Source: Enterobacter dykesii | Lineage (GTDB): Bacteria > Pseudomonadota > Gammaproteobacteria > Enterobacterales > Enterobacteriaceae | Direction of reading: 5' to 3' | NCBI RefSeq assembly: GCF_008364625.2 | Contig: NZ_CP126604.1 | Span: 1,984,001-2,048,000, forward strand | DNA length: 64,000 nucleotides | Shown here: piece after piece, positions 33,203-42,623 of the stretch | Numbering within the stretch: the first letter of the stretch is position 1 | How the letters are laid out: each line of letters begins with the position of its first letter | Notes under the pieces: model-generated | The model's database searches: none | What the model was told of the DNA's origin: nothing | Seen by the model: only the letters and a program-made list of their open reading frames with translations | Translations under genes and position numbers: made by a program

Positions 33203-34111
33203 ATGAATATCGAGCTGCGCCATCTTCGCTACTTTGTCGCCGTCGCCGAGGAGCTGCATTTTGGCCGCGCGGCGGCACGCCTGAATATCTCTCAGCCACC
33301 GTTAAGCCAGCAGATTCAGATCCTTGAGCAGCAGGTCGGGGCGCGCCTTCTGGCCCGCACCAACCGCAGCGTGAGCCTGACGGCGGCGGGCAAGCAATTT
33401 CTCATCGACAGCCGACAAATTCTGAGCATGGTCGATGACGCCGCCGCCCGTGCAGAACGGCTCTATCTCGGCGAAGCCGGAGAGCTGCGCATCGGGTTTA
33501 CCTCTTCCGCGCCGTTTATCAGCGCCGTCTCGGAAACCCTGTCGTCATTCCGTCGTCACTTTCCGGATGTTCACATTCAGACGCGCGAAATCAACACCCG
33601 CGAGCAGATTGCGCCGCTGAATGAAGGTTCGCTGGATTTGGGCCTGATGCGTAACACCCAACTGCCGGACACGCTGGCGTGGGAGGTGATCCTGCGCGAG
33701 CCGCTGATGGCTATGATCCCGCACGATCACCCGCTGGCGTCGCGTCCGGCGGTTTCGCTGGCAGAGCTGGCAAAAGAGCCGTTTGTCTTTTTTGACCCGC
33801 AGGTCGGGACGGGCCTGTATGACGATATCCTGGGGCTGATGCGCCGATACGATCTTGCCCCGGTCATCACTCAGGAGGTAGGGGAAGCGATGACCATTAT
33901 TGGCCTGGTCGCGGCCGGGCTGGGCGTGTCTATTCTTCCGGCCTCCTTTAAACGGGTACAACTGCGCGAAATGCGCTGGGTGACCATTGCCGAAGAGGAT
34001 GCCGTTTCCGAAATGTGGCTGGTCTGGTCAAAACACCGTGAACAGAGCCATGCCGCACAGCGCTTCAAACAGCAGCTAATGAGCGCCTCTGCCGGGCGGC
34101 ATTTTCAGTGA
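33203..34111 (+). CDS. ynfL: LysR-family regulator YnfL
   Basis: 302 aa (E. coli 297). The N-terminus MNIELRHLRYFVAVAEELHF and helix-turn-helix SQPPLSQQIQILEQQVG are nearly identical to E. coli YnfL. The effector domain ends in a short extra tail. It is divergent from ynfM and probably regulates it, the typical LysR arrangement. Confidence 0.93.
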   Translation: MNIELRHLRYFVAVAEELHFGRAAARLNISQPPLSQQIQILEQQVGARLLARTNRSVSLTAAGKQFLIDSRQILSMVDDAAARAERLYLGEAGELRIGFTSSAPFISAVSETLSSFRRHFPDVHIQTREINTREQIAPLNEGSLDLGLMRNTQLPDTLAWEVILREPLMAMIPHDHPLASRPAVSLAELAKEPFVFFDPQVGTGLYDDILGLMRRYDLAPVITQEVGEAMTIIGLVAAGLGVSILPASFKRVQLREMRWVTIAEEDAVSEMWLVWSKHREQSHAAQRFKQQLMSASAGRHFQ

Positions 34112-34229
34112 AAATAGGGCAAAAATGTGCGGTAAATCACATGGCTAAGTAAATATTTGACGGCAGCCATACAAGTGCTTCACCATAGCCAACAGTTTAT
34201 TTCGAAGCTCGAAAATAAGGGAGTACGAG

Positions 34230-35450
34230 GTGGTTGCTGATAGTCAGCCAGGGCATATCGATCAGATTAAGCAGACCAACGCTGGCGCGGTATATCGCCT
34301 GATTGATCAGCTTGGTCCGGTTTCGCGTATCGATCTTTCGCGCCTGGCACAACTGGCACCTGCCAGTATCACCAAGATTGTCCGCGAGATGCTGGAAGCG
34401 CACCTGGTTCAGGAGACGGAAATTCAGGAGCCGGGCAGCCGTGGACGTCCGGCAGTCGGGCTGGTGGTGGAGACGGAAGCGTGGCACTACCTGTCGCTGC
34501 GCATCAGCCGGGGTGAGATCTTCCTTGCGCTGCGCGACCTCAGCAGCAAGCTGGTGGTAGAGGACCGGCTTGAACTGCCGCTCAACGCGGAGGAACCGCT
34601 CCTCGACGCGATTGTCTCACATATCGATCGCTTCTTTATCCGCCATCAGCAGCGGCTGGAACGCTTAACGGCGATTGCCATCACCATGCCGGGCATTATT
34701 GATACCGAAAATGGCATCGTCCACCGCATGCCGTTTTACGACGATGTCAAAGAGATGCCGCTGGGCGAGGTGCTGAAAAACCATACCGGCGTGCCGGTCT
34801 ATATTCAGCATGACATCAGCGCCTGGACAATGGCGGAAGCGCTGTTTGGCGCGTCGCGCGGTGCGCGGGACGTGATTCAGGTGGTTATCGACCATAACGT
34901 CGGGGCGGGCGTGATTACCGACGGTCGTCTTCTCCACGCCGGAAGCAGCAGTCTGGTGGAAATCGGTCATACCCAGGTCGACCCGTACGGTAAGCGCTGC
35001 TACTGCGGAAACCACGGCTGTCTGGAGACCATTGCCAGCGTGGAAAGCGTGCTGGAGCTGGCGCAGGTTCGGCTCAGCCAGTCCATGAGCTCCTCGCTGC
35101 ACGGACAACCCCTAACGGTGGATTCGCTCTGCGCCGCCGCGCGCCAGGGCGATCTGCTGGCGAAGGACATTATTACCGGGGTGGGGAATAACGTTGGCCG
35201 CATTCTGGCCATTATGGTGAATCTCTTCAACCCGCAAAAAATCCTCATTGGCTCACCGCTGAGCCAGGCGGCGGAGATCCTTTTCCCGGCGATTACGGCC
35301 TGTATTCAGCAGCAGTCGCTTCCCGCCTACAGCCGGAATATTGCGGTAGAAAGCACCCAGTTTTCCAACCAGGGAACCATGGCCGGCGCGGCGCTGGTCA
35401 AAGATGCCATGTATAACGGCTCGCTGTTGATCCGCCTGTTACAGGGTTAA
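34230..35450 (+). CDS. mlc: Mlc, ROK-family repressor of glucose/PTS genes
   Basis: 406 aa, the same as E. coli Mlc. The winged helix near residues 15-75 (RIDLSRLAQLAPASITKIVR) binds operators of ptsG, manXYZ, malT and ptsHI; dephosphorylated EIIB-Glc sequesters Mlc at the membrane. The ROK domain has the structural zinc site GHTQVDPYGKRCYCGNHGC. The start is GTG at 34230, as in E. coli, after GAG-rich bases. Confidence 0.96.
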   Translation: MVADSQPGHIDQIKQTNAGAVYRLIDQLGPVSRIDLSRLAQLAPASITKIVREMLEAHLVQETEIQEPGSRGRPAVGLVVETEAWHYLSLRISRGEIFLALRDLSSKLVVEDRLELPLNAEEPLLDAIVSHIDRFFIRHQQRLERLTAIAITMPGIIDTENGIVHRMPFYDDVKEMPLGEVLKNHTGVPVYIQHDISAWTMAEALFGASRGARDVIQVVIDHNVGAGVITDGRLLHAGSSSLVEIGHTQVDPYGKRCYCGNHGCLETIASVESVLELAQVRLSQSMSSSLHGQPLTVDSLCAAARQGDLLAKDIITGVGNNVGRILAIMVNLFNPQKILIGSPLSQAAEILFPAITACIQQQSLPAYSRNIAVESTQFSNQGTMAGAALVKDAMYNGSLLIRLLQG

Positions 35451-35580
35451 CTCTTTTCCGCAGATGTAAGAAAAATTGCGCTATCTCAAGCCGGGTAGGG
35501 CACGCATCCCGTAGACTTCCTCCACTGAATTATTTACCTGGTTTATATTTTCGAAGCATACCCAAGAGGTGGAGTGAGTC

Positions 35581-36276
35581 ATGCTTAAGCGTTTCTTTGT
35601 TACTGGTACAGATACCTCTGTCGGCAAGACCGTCGTATCCCGCGCATTGCTGCAGGCGCTGGCAGCAAGCGGTAAACGCGTGGCAGGGTACAAACCGGTC
35701 GCAAAAGGCAGTAAAGAGACGCAAGAGGGATTGCGTAATAAAGACGCCCTGGTGCTGCAAAGCGTCTCGTCGCTGGAACTGCCTTATCACGCGGTCAATC
35801 CCATTGCCTTAAGCGAAGAGGAGAGCAGCGTAGCGCACAGCGGTCTGATTAATTATCCCCTGTTGTCCGACGGCCTGGCGAACCTGAGCGAACAGGTGGA
35901 CCACGTGGTGGTAGAAGGGACGGGCGGCTGGCGCAGCCTGATGAACGACCTGCGCCCGCTGTCTGAATGGGTTGTGCAGGAGCAGCTTCCGGTGGTAATG
36001 GTGGTGGGTATCCAGGAAGGGTGCATCAACCATGCGCTGTTGACGGCGCAGGCGATTGCTAATGACGGCCTGCCGCTGGTTGGCTGGGTGGCAAACCGCA
36101 TCAACCCGGGCCTGGCGCACTACGCGGAGATTATCGACGTGCTGAGCACCAAACTCCCCGGACCGCTGGTGGGTGAACTGCCTTATCTGCCACGCGCCGA
36201 GCAGCGCGAGCTAGCGCAGTACATCGATCTCTCTGCCCTCGGTGGCGTGCTGGCCGTAGATCGAGTCGTGGCGTAA
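35581..36276 (+). CDS. bioD2: Dethiobiotin synthase paralogue BioD2
   Basis: 231 aa, near-identical to E. coli YnfK/BioD2. It has P-loop [10 protein letters not shown] at residues 8-17, [13 protein letters not shown] for substrate binding, and [11 protein letters not shown]. It carboxylates 7,8-diaminopelargonate with ATP to make the ureido ring of dethiobiotin, or a related reaction; the main enzyme BioD is in the bio operon. The last 66 bases overlap the 3' end of clcB on the other strand, as convergent neighbours. Confidence 0.93.
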   Translation: MLKRFFVTGTDTSVGKTVVSRALLQALAASGKRVAGYKPVAKGSKETQEGLRNKDALVLQSVSSLELPYHAVNPIALSEEESSVAHSGLINYPLLSDGLANLSEQVDHVVVEGTGGWRSLMNDLRPLSEWVVQEQLPVVMVVGIQEGCINHALLTAQAIANDGLPLVGWVANRINPGLAHYAEIIDVLSTKLPGPLVGELPYLPRAEQRELAQYIDLSALGGVLAVDRVVA

Positions 36277-36668
36277 CGTCCGCGACAATACGGACGCCAC
36301 CACGCAGGCGACCAGCAGGCCGGGCAGTAAAAAATACTGCCCGGTCATTTCACAGACCATCAGCGCCGACATAATGGGCGCGTGCGTGGTCGCGGCAAGT
36401 AGCGTTGCCATCCCCGCCAGCCCCAGCAAAATTGCCGTCTCAGAGCCCGGCAGCCACAGTGCAAAAAGCTGCGCGAACAGCATTCCCGTCGCCATACCGA
36501 CAAACAGCGTAGGCGTAAAAACCCCTCCGGGCGCGCCCGATCCGCTGCTCGCCAGTACCGCCAGCAGTTTACAGATGAACACCCCGGCAATCACCGAAAG
36601 CAGCGGCGGGGCGAGCAGAAAAGCCTGAACCACGCTGTAGCCATTCCCCCACACCTTCGGCGTGAGGA
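36211..36668 (-). pseudogene. clcB: ClcB, 3' part, separated by IS insertion
   Basis: C-terminal third of a ClC-type chloride channel/transporter: [40 protein letters not shown] (selectivity-filter region) and [20 protein letters not shown]. It begins at the left IS junction and ends at 36211. Joined to the other piece across the target duplication it restores an unbroken frame ([17 protein letters not shown]), so the insertion is the only lesion visible. This part has lost its start and is unlikely to work alone. Confidence 0.93.
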
Positions 36669-36720
36669 TGTACAGTCCGGGGACATGGTAGACAGGTGTT
36701 CGGGGACATGGTGAACACTT
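36669..36720 (+). repeat. Left terminal inverted repeat of the IS481 element
   Basis: 52 bases starting TGTACAGTCCGGGGACATGG, with the motif CGGGGACATGGT present twice inside, likely two transposase-binding units. It matches the right end with several mismatches. Confidence 0.88.
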
Positions 36721-36721
36721 T

Positions 36722-37864
36722 TTAACATCCTTTACCCATGGTGATCGACTTTTTCTTCAGGTCGATCACCCCCACTTTCGTGCTGTACCACCACACCTCA
36801 TAGCTGCCGTCTTCCTGCATTTCCTTCAGCCCGACCCGTTCTCCCCTGAACGCCTTGCCTGCGCTCAGACTTACCCCTTTCACGCTCAGCTTTCCGCTGA
36901 TATCCACTTTCCTTACCATCACGCCCTCGTCGTATTCCGGGGGCGTTGTGTTGCCGCTGTACTGCCGCGCTGACGGCTGATACCGCGAGCCCGGTACCGC
37001 CATATCCAGCGCCTCGTGCGGGCGTTCAAGGTTGTACACCGTCCGCCAGTGGTCGAAGGCACGCTGCAGTTCGCCCTCGTTCGCGAACCACTTCCCCTGC
37101 AGCACTTCCGCCTTCAGGCTGCGGTGAAAACGCTCCAGCTTGCCCTGCGTCTGCGGATGATAAGGCCGGGAATGGCCCACCCGGATACCGTGGCGCATCA
37201 GCCACAGCTCCAGCGCCGTCCAGGTACCGGTGGTGTCGCCCCACGGTGAGCCGTTGTCCATTGTCATCCGGTCCGGCAGGCCGTAACGTTCAAACACGCT
37301 GACCAGCTGCTGCTGCACGGTCTCGCGCCGTTCATCGGTACAGGGCGCCAGGCACAGGGAAAAACGGGAGTGGTCGTCCAGCAGGGTGAGCGGATGGCAG
37401 CGGCCGCCGCCAAAGGGAAAGTGGCCCTTAAAATCCATCTGCCAGAGGCGGTTCGGCGCGTCGTGTTCGAACCGTCCCGTGGCGGGTATGCCCGGTGAAG
37501 CGCCCGGCAGCAGACCATGGCGGGCCATCAGGCTATGGACGGTGCTGAAGGCGGGCATGCGGTGCCCCTGGTCTTCGAGCCAGCGCTTAATCTTGCGGGC
37601 TCCCCAGCGTTCATGGCGGTCATGGGCCATGCGCAGCAGGGCAGTGATGTCGTCAGATGAGCGGTTCGGGGAATGGTGGGGTATGCGGGGCCGGTCCTGA
37701 AGGCCGGACGGGCCTTCCTGAGCCCAGCGCTGAAGCCACTTGTAGCCGGTGGCAGGTGAAATGCCGAAGCGACGGCAGAGGGAACGGATGTTCGCCCCGT
37801 CCTGCGAGGCGAACAAAACAAACTCAGTACGTAATGACATGGTATCTCTCGCATCCCAGGGCAT
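36722..37864 (-). CDS. IS481-family DDE transposase
   Basis: 380 aa. The N-terminal helix-turn-helix ([29 protein letters not shown]) binds the ends; the rve catalytic core shows WQMDFKGHF (first Asp), [10 protein letters not shown] (second Asp) and [14 protein letters not shown] (Glu). The ATG at 37864 has GGAG six bases upstream; an in-frame ATG four codons earlier has none. The frame is intact, so the element may be active. Confidence 0.93.
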   Translation of the reverse strand: MPWDARDTMSLRTEFVLFASQDGANIRSLCRRFGISPATGYKWLQRWAQEGPSGLQDRPRIPHHSPNRSSDDITALLRMAHDRHERWGARKIKRWLEDQGHRMPAFSTVHSLMARHGLLPGASPGIPATGRFEHDAPNRLWQMDFKGHFPFGGGRCHPLTLLDDHSRFSLCLAPCTDERRETVQQQLVSVFERYGLPDRMTMDNGSPWGDTTGTWTALELWLMRHGIRVGHSRPYHPQTQGKLERFHRSLKAEVLQGKWFANEGELQRAFDHWRTVYNLERPHEALDMAVPGSRYQPSARQYSGNTTPPEYDEGVMVRKVDISGKLSVKGVSLSAGKAFRGERVGLKEMQEDGSYEVWWYSTKVGVIDLKKKSITMGKGC

Positions 37865-37901
37865 AAGCGACTCCATAAACGGGTTCTTATGCCTTAGTTG
37901 T

Positions 37902-37953
37902 AAGTGTCTACCATGTTCCCGAACAAGTGTTCACTATGTCCCCGGACCGTACA
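37902..37953 (-). repeat. Right terminal inverted repeat of the IS481 element
   Basis: Read on the minus strand it starts TGTACGGTCCGGGGACATAG and again contains two copies of the GGGGACAT/GGGAACAT unit. It is followed on the plus strand by GAGGA, the target duplication. Confidence 0.88.
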
Positions 37954-38811
37954 GAGGAGAGACAGCAGCCCGACGATCGCACCGCCCAGCGCCAGCTGCC
38001 ACGGCGGCGAAAGCTTGAGGCGCAGGAAAAGCCCGTGGCTGACGTCCATCAGCCACATCAGCAGCGGTCCGCAGAGGCCCGCCACCAGCCCCATCGCGAC
38101 GAGAAGAGCATAATCGGCCGCGGTAAGGATGCCGCTCAGATGGACCGCGTAGAGCGTACCCGCGCCCGGAGCCAGGAGCTGCGTCGTAAGCAGCGCCACC
38201 ACCGCCGCAATCACCACGGGGCCGAGCGAGGCCAGCATCAGCGTGCCAAACAGAATTTCCGCGATGAACAGGCTTCCGGCAAGGGGGGCGTGATAGGCGC
38301 TGGCCATCCCGGCGGAGGCACCGCAGGCTATCCATAATTTCCATTCGGATTTGGGCGTAAAGCGCCGGGCGAAAAGGGAGGCGGCGAGGGCGGCAAGCAG
38401 GATCATCGCCCCTTCACGCCCGATGGCGCTTCCGCTGGCCACGACCAGCAGCGAGGCAAGGGATTTCACAAGGCTGGCGCCGTAGTCAAACTGGCCTTCT
38501 CCGGTCTCCAGCGCCTCCATGTAATCGGTAGGGGCATGAGGCCGCTGCGCGGTCAGACGCTGCCATCCCCAGAGCAGCAGCCCGGCAGCCAGCCCGCCCA
38601 GCGCGGGCGTCAGCGCGCGCCGCCAGGGCGAGAGCGACGCGGCGGCATTCACCAGGCTGCCGCTATCGTTGCTGAGAAGCAGCCACTCCAGCAGGTACAT
38701 GCTGTGGCGGAATACCGCCACGGCGAGCGCGGCCAGCACGCCGGTGACGGTGGCAATCAGCAGGCGACGAAACATCGCGCGGATGTCGGGGTAGGTATGA
38801 AGACGTTGCAT
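37954..38811 (-). pseudogene. clcB: ClcB, 5' part, interrupted by IS insertion
   Basis: N-terminal two-thirds of the ClC-type voltage-gated chloride channel family. It shows [20 protein letters not shown] (GREGP-type filter motif, here GREGA as in E. coli ClcB) and [10 protein letters not shown]. Translation would run from here into the IS and stop after [15 protein letters not shown], giving a truncated protein of about 305 aa. The E. coli start corresponds to 38775; the frame opens at 38811, and neither has a good ribosome-binding site. E. coli ClcA and ClcB share a role in extreme acid resistance, so loss of ClcB may be buffered by ClcA. Confidence 0.93.
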
Positions 38812-38883
38812 GGGTCGCGTTTTAACGGGGACGATACGATATTGTGGCGGGAAATCGCGGGGTTAGCAAAAGGTCTGCGTGCG

Positions 38884-38905
38884 AAAAAGCCGGGCGATGC
38901 CCGGC
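38884..38905 (-). terminator. Rho-independent terminator after osmV
   Basis: On the minus strand GCCGGGC-ATC-GCCCGGC is followed by TTTTT. It lies 9 bases beyond the osmV stop and closes the four-gene operon. Confidence 0.88.
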
Positions 38906-38913
38906 CAGAAAGG

Positions 38914-40062
38914 TTAGCTGTCGCTATGAATATTCAACGCCCGGCGCGTACGCCCGGAGCTCAGGTACTCAGCAATATAGTCCTGCGAAATCTCGCCGTT
39001 GTAGCGCCCGTCCTCATCCACGATCGGCATCCAGCTGGTGTTGCTCTCATACAGACGTGAAAGCACCACGCGCAGGTTGTCTTCCGCCTTGCCGGTCATG
39101 CGGAACGTATGCAGGATGTCGGCGCAGGTACCGCTGGCGTTACGCGCTTCGCGACGCTTCACAAAGCCCAGCGGCTTGCCGTGCTCGTCAACCACGGTAA
39201 TCGCGCGAATATCGTTATCATCCATGGTCGCAAAGGCTTCAGGGAGGGGAGTAGAGCCCCGCACCGTAATGGTCGGCTGCTGGTCTGTGACGTCGCCCGC
39301 CGATACCAGCAGCAGACGCTTCAGGGTGCGGTCCTGACCGACAAACGAGCCGACAAACTCGTTCGCTGGTTTCGCCAGCAGCTCATCCGGGCTGGCGCAC
39401 TGCACGATTTTCCCCTGACGGAATACCGCAATACGGTCGCCGAGCTTCAGGGCTTCGTCGATATCGTGGCTGACCAGCATGACGGTTTTTTTCAGCTTGC
39501 GCTGCATCTCCAGGAACTGGTTCTGGATCACCTCGCGGTTGATCGGATCCACCGCGCCGAAGGGTTCATCCATCAGCAGTACCGGAGGATCTGCCGCAAG
39601 GGCGCGGATCACGCCGATACGCTGCTGCTGGCCGCCGGACATCTCGCGCGGGTAGCGGTTGAGGAACTTATGCGGATCCATCGCCACCATATCCATCAGC
39701 TCTTCGGCGCGGGTTTTGCAGCGCGCTTTATCCCAGCCCAGCATGCGCGGCACGACGGTGATGTTCTCTTCGATGGTCATGTTCGGGAACAGGCCAATCT
39801 GCTGGATCACGTAACCGATGTTGCGGCGCAGGGTGACGGTGTCCATCCCGCTGGTGTCCTCGCCGTTGATCAGGATCGTCCCGCTGCTTGGGGTAATGAG
39901 GCGGTTAATCATCTTCAGGGTGGTGGTCTTCCCGCAGCCGGACGGGCCGAGCAGGACGCACATTTCCCCTTCGGGCACGGTCAGGTTGACGTTGTCGACG
40001 GCCTTAAAGGTCTGGCCGTGCTTCTGTGAAAATTGTTTGGTGAGGTTTTCCAGTTTTATCAT
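38914..40062 (-). CDS. osmV: Glycine betaine ABC transporter ATP-binding protein OsmV
   Basis: 382 aa. Walker A is GPSGCGKTT at 39-47, signature MSGGQQQRIGV, and Walker B VLLMDEPFGAVD. Two C-terminal CBS domains (from ~255) resemble those that sense ionic strength in OpuA-type systems. It is the last gene of the osmotic-stress importer operon and shares one base with osmW. Named after the Salmonella osmU system (OsmV/W/X/Y), whose gene order is the same as far as I recall; E. coli YehX is the nearest K-12 relative. Confidence 0.88.
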   Translation of the reverse strand: MIKLENLTKQFSQKHGQTFKAVDNVNLTVPEGEMCVLLGPSGCGKTTTLKMINRLITPSSGTILINGEDTSGMDTVTLRRNIGYVIQQIGLFPNMTIEENITVVPRMLGWDKARCKTRAEELMDMVAMDPHKFLNRYPREMSGGQQQRIGVIRALAADPPVLLMDEPFGAVDPINREVIQNQFLEMQRKLKKTVMLVSHDIDEALKLGDRIAVFRQGKIVQCASPDELLAKPANEFVGSFVGQDRTLKRLLLVSAGDVTDQQPTITVRGSTPLPEAFATMDDNDIRAITVVDEHGKPLGFVKRREARNASGTCADILHTFRMTGKAEDNLRVVLSRLYESNTSWMPIVDEDGRYNGEISQDYIAEYLSSGRTRRALNIHSDS

Positions 40063-40709
40063 TATCGAATCCCCTTTGGAGTCAGAACCACCTGCAGACG
40101 GTGCAGCAGCCAGTCAAGCACAATTGCTAAAAGACAAATCATCAGCGCGCCCGCAATCAACATGCGAATATCGCTTCCGCCGATGCCGTTGAGCAGCAGC
40201 AGGCCCAGGCCGCCCGCGCCAATCACCGCGGCAATCGCCATCACGCCGATATTCATCACCACGGCGGTGCGGATCCCGCCGAAAATCACCGGCAGCGCCA
40301 TCGGGATCTCGACCCAGCGCAGACGCTGCCAGAAGGTCATGCCGATGCCGCGTCCGGCTTCGCGTAGGCCCGGCGGCAGGCTGTCGAGCGCCGTATGGGT
40401 GTTACGCACAATCGGCAGCAGCGAGTAGAGAAACACTGCCGTAATCGCGGGCAGGGCGCCAATCCCCTGACCGATCAGCGAAAACAGCGGGATCATCAGG
40501 CCAAACAGCGCAATGGACGGAATGGTCAGCACAATGGTGGCAATGCCCAGCACCGGCGTTGCCAGCCACCTGTGGCGGACAATCAGAATGCCCAGCGGTA
40601 CGCCGATGATGATGGCTAAACCTACGGCCAGTGCCACCAGCCACAGGTGCTGAAGGGTGAGGGTTAAGAGGTAATCCCAGTTGTCCAGAATGTAGTGAAT
40701 CGTATCCAT
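40062..40709 (-). CDS. osmW: Glycine betaine ABC transporter permease OsmW
   Basis: 215-aa inner-membrane permease with about five or six TM segments and the coupling motif REAGRGIGMTFWQRLRWVEI (EAA loop). It resembles E. coli YehW/YehY. One-base overlap with osmV and an 8-base gap to osmX show tight operon packing. Confidence 0.87.
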   Translation of the reverse strand: MDTIHYILDNWDYLLTLTLQHLWLVALAVGLAIIIGVPLGILIVRHRWLATPVLGIATIVLTIPSIALFGLMIPLFSLIGQGIGALPAITAVFLYSLLPIVRNTHTALDSLPPGLREAGRGIGMTFWQRLRWVEIPMALPVIFGGIRTAVVMNIGVMAIAAVIGAGGLGLLLLNGIGGSDIRMLIAGALMICLLAIVLDWLLHRLQVVLTPKGIR

Positions 40710-40717
40710 AGCGCCTC

Positions 40718-41617
40718 CTACAGCAGCTGTTTGCTACGCAGGAAATCGCGGGCGACCTGCTGCGGTGACTGATGGTCGATATCCACCTTTTTGTTCAGCT
40801 CGGTGATAACGTCGTTGTTGAGCTGGGCTGAGAGGGTGTTGAGTGCCTCTTCCAGACCGGGGTTGGCCTCCAGCGTGTCCTTACGCACCACCGGCGTCAC
40901 CGCGTAGCTCGGGAAGAAGCCTTTATCGTCTTCCAGCACCTTGAGATCGAAGCCTTTTACGCGCCCGTCGGTGGTGTAAATCAGGCCGGCGTCAACGAAG
41001 CCGTCGCGTACCGCGTTATAGACCAGACCAGGGTCCATCTGACGGATTTGCGGACGGTCCAGATCCATCTGGTAGGCCGCCTGAAGCGGCTTCATGCCGT
41101 CGCTGCGCCCGGCAAATTCCAGGTCCAGGCCCAGCAGCCAGTTTTTGTCCGGGTTGGTTTTACGGATCTGCTCAATTTTCGCCACCATCTCCGACATGGT
41201 GTTGATATGTTCCGCCTCGGCGCGCTTGCGCTGCATGGCAAAAGCATAGGTGTTGTTCATATCGGCGGGCTTGAGCCAGACCAGACCGTGCTTCGCGTCC
41301 AGGCGTTTCACCGTCTCGTACGACTCCTCTGGCGACATGCGCTTGTTGATGTGGTTAAAGATGATCAGCGACGTGCCGGTGTACTCCCAGGTCATATCAA
41401 TCTGCTTGTTGATCATCGCGTTACGGGAAATCACCGTGGCGATATTGGTTTGCGGCTGAACCTGAAATCCTTTGTTCTGCAGGTACTGCACGGTCATCGC
41501 CGAGAGAATGTGCTGTTCGGTAAAACTCTTGGTCGCCAGAATCAGCGGAGCCGCCATCGCCTGGCTGGTGAACAGCGCCGCGGCACACATCGCCGTCAGG
41601 CCGGATATCAGTCTCAT
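40718..41617 (-). CDS. osmX: Osmoprotectant-binding periplasmic protein OsmX
   Basis: 299 aa. Signal peptide of ~22 residues ending SQAMA, then a QAC-family (OpuAC/ProX-like) binding fold: [29 protein letters not shown] and [11 protein letters not shown] with conserved Tyr/Trp/Asp residues that cage quaternary ammonium groups. It captures betaine-type solutes for OsmV/W/Y. Confidence 0.88.
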   Translation of the reverse strand: MRLISGLTAMCAAALFTSQAMAAPLILATKSFTEQHILSAMTVQYLQNKGFQVQPQTNIATVISRNAMINKQIDMTWEYTGTSLIIFNHINKRMSPEESYETVKRLDAKHGLVWLKPADMNNTYAFAMQRKRAEAEHINTMSEMVAKIEQIRKTNPDKNWLLGLDLEFAGRSDGMKPLQAAYQMDLDRPQIRQMDPGLVYNAVRDGFVDAGLIYTTDGRVKGFDLKVLEDDKGFFPSYAVTPVVRKDTLEANPGLEEALNTLSAQLNNDVITELNKKVDIDHQSPQQVARDFLRSKQLL

Positions 41618-41635
41618 AAAAGCTCCTTGTTATTG

Positions 41636-42346
41636 TTATCGAGCGAGATGGGGACTCATCACGCGACCCAGCGCCGCCAGCAGGGTATCGAGGATCAGGG
41701 CGAACAGGGCGGTGGCCGCCGCGCCGAGGATCAGGGTCGGGAAATCGTTCAGGTAAATGCCGGGGAAAATCAGCTCGCCGTAGCTGCTGGCGCCAATCAG
41801 GAACGCCAGCGGTGCGGTACCGACGTTAATGGCGGTGGCGATGCGGATCCCCGAGAGCATGACCGGCCAGGCGGCAGGCAGCTCAACCTGACGCAGACGC
41901 TGCCATTTGGTCATCCCGATGCCGTTTGCCGCTTCCAGCAGCGACGGCGGGACCGAGCACAGCCCGGCGTAGGTATTGCGCACGATCGGCAGCAGCGAGG
42001 CGAGGAACAGGGCGATGATGGCGGGCGTATCGCCAATGCCAATCACCACCATCGCCAGCGCCAGAACGGCCAACGGCGGCAGCGTATTGCCGACGTTGAA
42101 GATTTGCATCACATATTCGGCGATACCCCGCGCGGCCGGGCGGCTCAGCAGAATACCGGCTGGAATACCCACCAGCAGGGCAAAAAACATCGATGAGAAA
42201 ACCAGAATCATGTGCTGTTGCCCGAGATAGACCAGGTCAACCTGGCGCGCCCTGATCGTTTCCAGCCCAATGCCCCAGACGAGGAGGGCGAGAACCACGA
42301 TAATGGCGCCGACAAACAGCAGCGAACGTTTGAGTAATGGGTGCAT
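41636..42346 (-). CDS. osmY: Glycine betaine ABC transporter permease OsmY
   Basis: 236 aa, second permease, EAA loop EAANGIGMTKWQRLRQVELP. The ATG at 42346 follows GGGAG; the frame opens at 42370. It is the first gene of the operon. The name follows the Salmonella osmU system and is unrelated to the periplasmic E. coli protein also called OsmY, so use it with care. Confidence 0.85.
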   Translation of the reverse strand: MHPLLKRSLLFVGAIIVVLALLVWGIGLETIRARQVDLVYLGQQHMILVFSSMFFALLVGIPAGILLSRPAARGIAEYVMQIFNVGNTLPPLAVLALAMVVIGIGDTPAIIALFLASLLPIVRNTYAGLCSVPPSLLEAANGIGMTKWQRLRQVELPAAWPVMLSGIRIATAINVGTAPLAFLIGASSYGELIFPGIYLNDFPTLILGAAATALFALILDTLLAALGRVMSPHLAR

Positions 42347-42623
42347 TGCGGTGTGTCTCCCTGTGCGCATGCGTTATAGCAACCACCGGTTGCCTGTTGT
42401 TATGCCATGTTTCGGCAGGGGTATTTCACCTATAGCAAGCGTTTGGGAAGGGTTCCAGCGAAGGGGTAAAATCAGTAACCCTATGAAAATAGTGACAACC
42501 TTGTGTTAGGCCTTATGGCATAAGGGCTGATTGAGGGTCAGGCAGAATAGTCCTAAAGCGAATTTTTAGATGTGACGGTGTCACATCTAAAGGGCTATTA
42601 CGATCGAATATCGAACATTATCT
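42347..42623. promoter_or_regulatory. Control region of the osm operon with three palindromes
   Basis: This 277-base spacer holds three perfect palindromes: GCAACC-ACC-GGTTGC at 42379-42393, CCTTATG-G-CATAAGG at 42511-42525, and TTTAGATGTGA-N5-TCACATCTAAA at 42565-42591. On the minus strand the motif TTGCTATA occurs twice, near 42373-42380 and 42432-42439, either of which could serve as a stress-type -10. The first dyad lies about 33 bases from the osmY start. The last palindrome is nearer the end of the next gene and could instead be a terminator or repressor site. Confidence 0.45.

Larger units (their letters stand above)
36669..37953 (-). mobile_element. IS481-family insertion sequence, 1285 bp, inside clcB
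   Basis: Bounded by inverted repeats beginning TGTAC and flanked by the 5-base direct repeat GAGGA (36664-36668 and 37954-37958). It holds one transposase gene on the minus strand. Ends, size and single ORF fit the IS481 family (5'-TGT...ACA-3'). Intact ends, an intact ORF and a clean target duplication point to a recent insertion. Confidence 0.93.

Noticed and set aside
39109..40029. 306-codon open frame opposite osmV
   Set aside because: Antisense to a well-supported ATPase gene with all motifs; no domain recognised.
41048..42196. 382-codon open frame opposite osmX/osmY
   Set aside because: Lies on the other strand of two clear transporter genes; Arg/Gln/Gly/His-rich composition typical of antisense frames in GC-rich genes; no ribosome-binding site.
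42571..42585. CRP site TGTGACGGTGTCACA
   Set aside because: Spacing between TGTGA and TCACA is 5, while CRP needs 6; treated as an unidentified palindrome.
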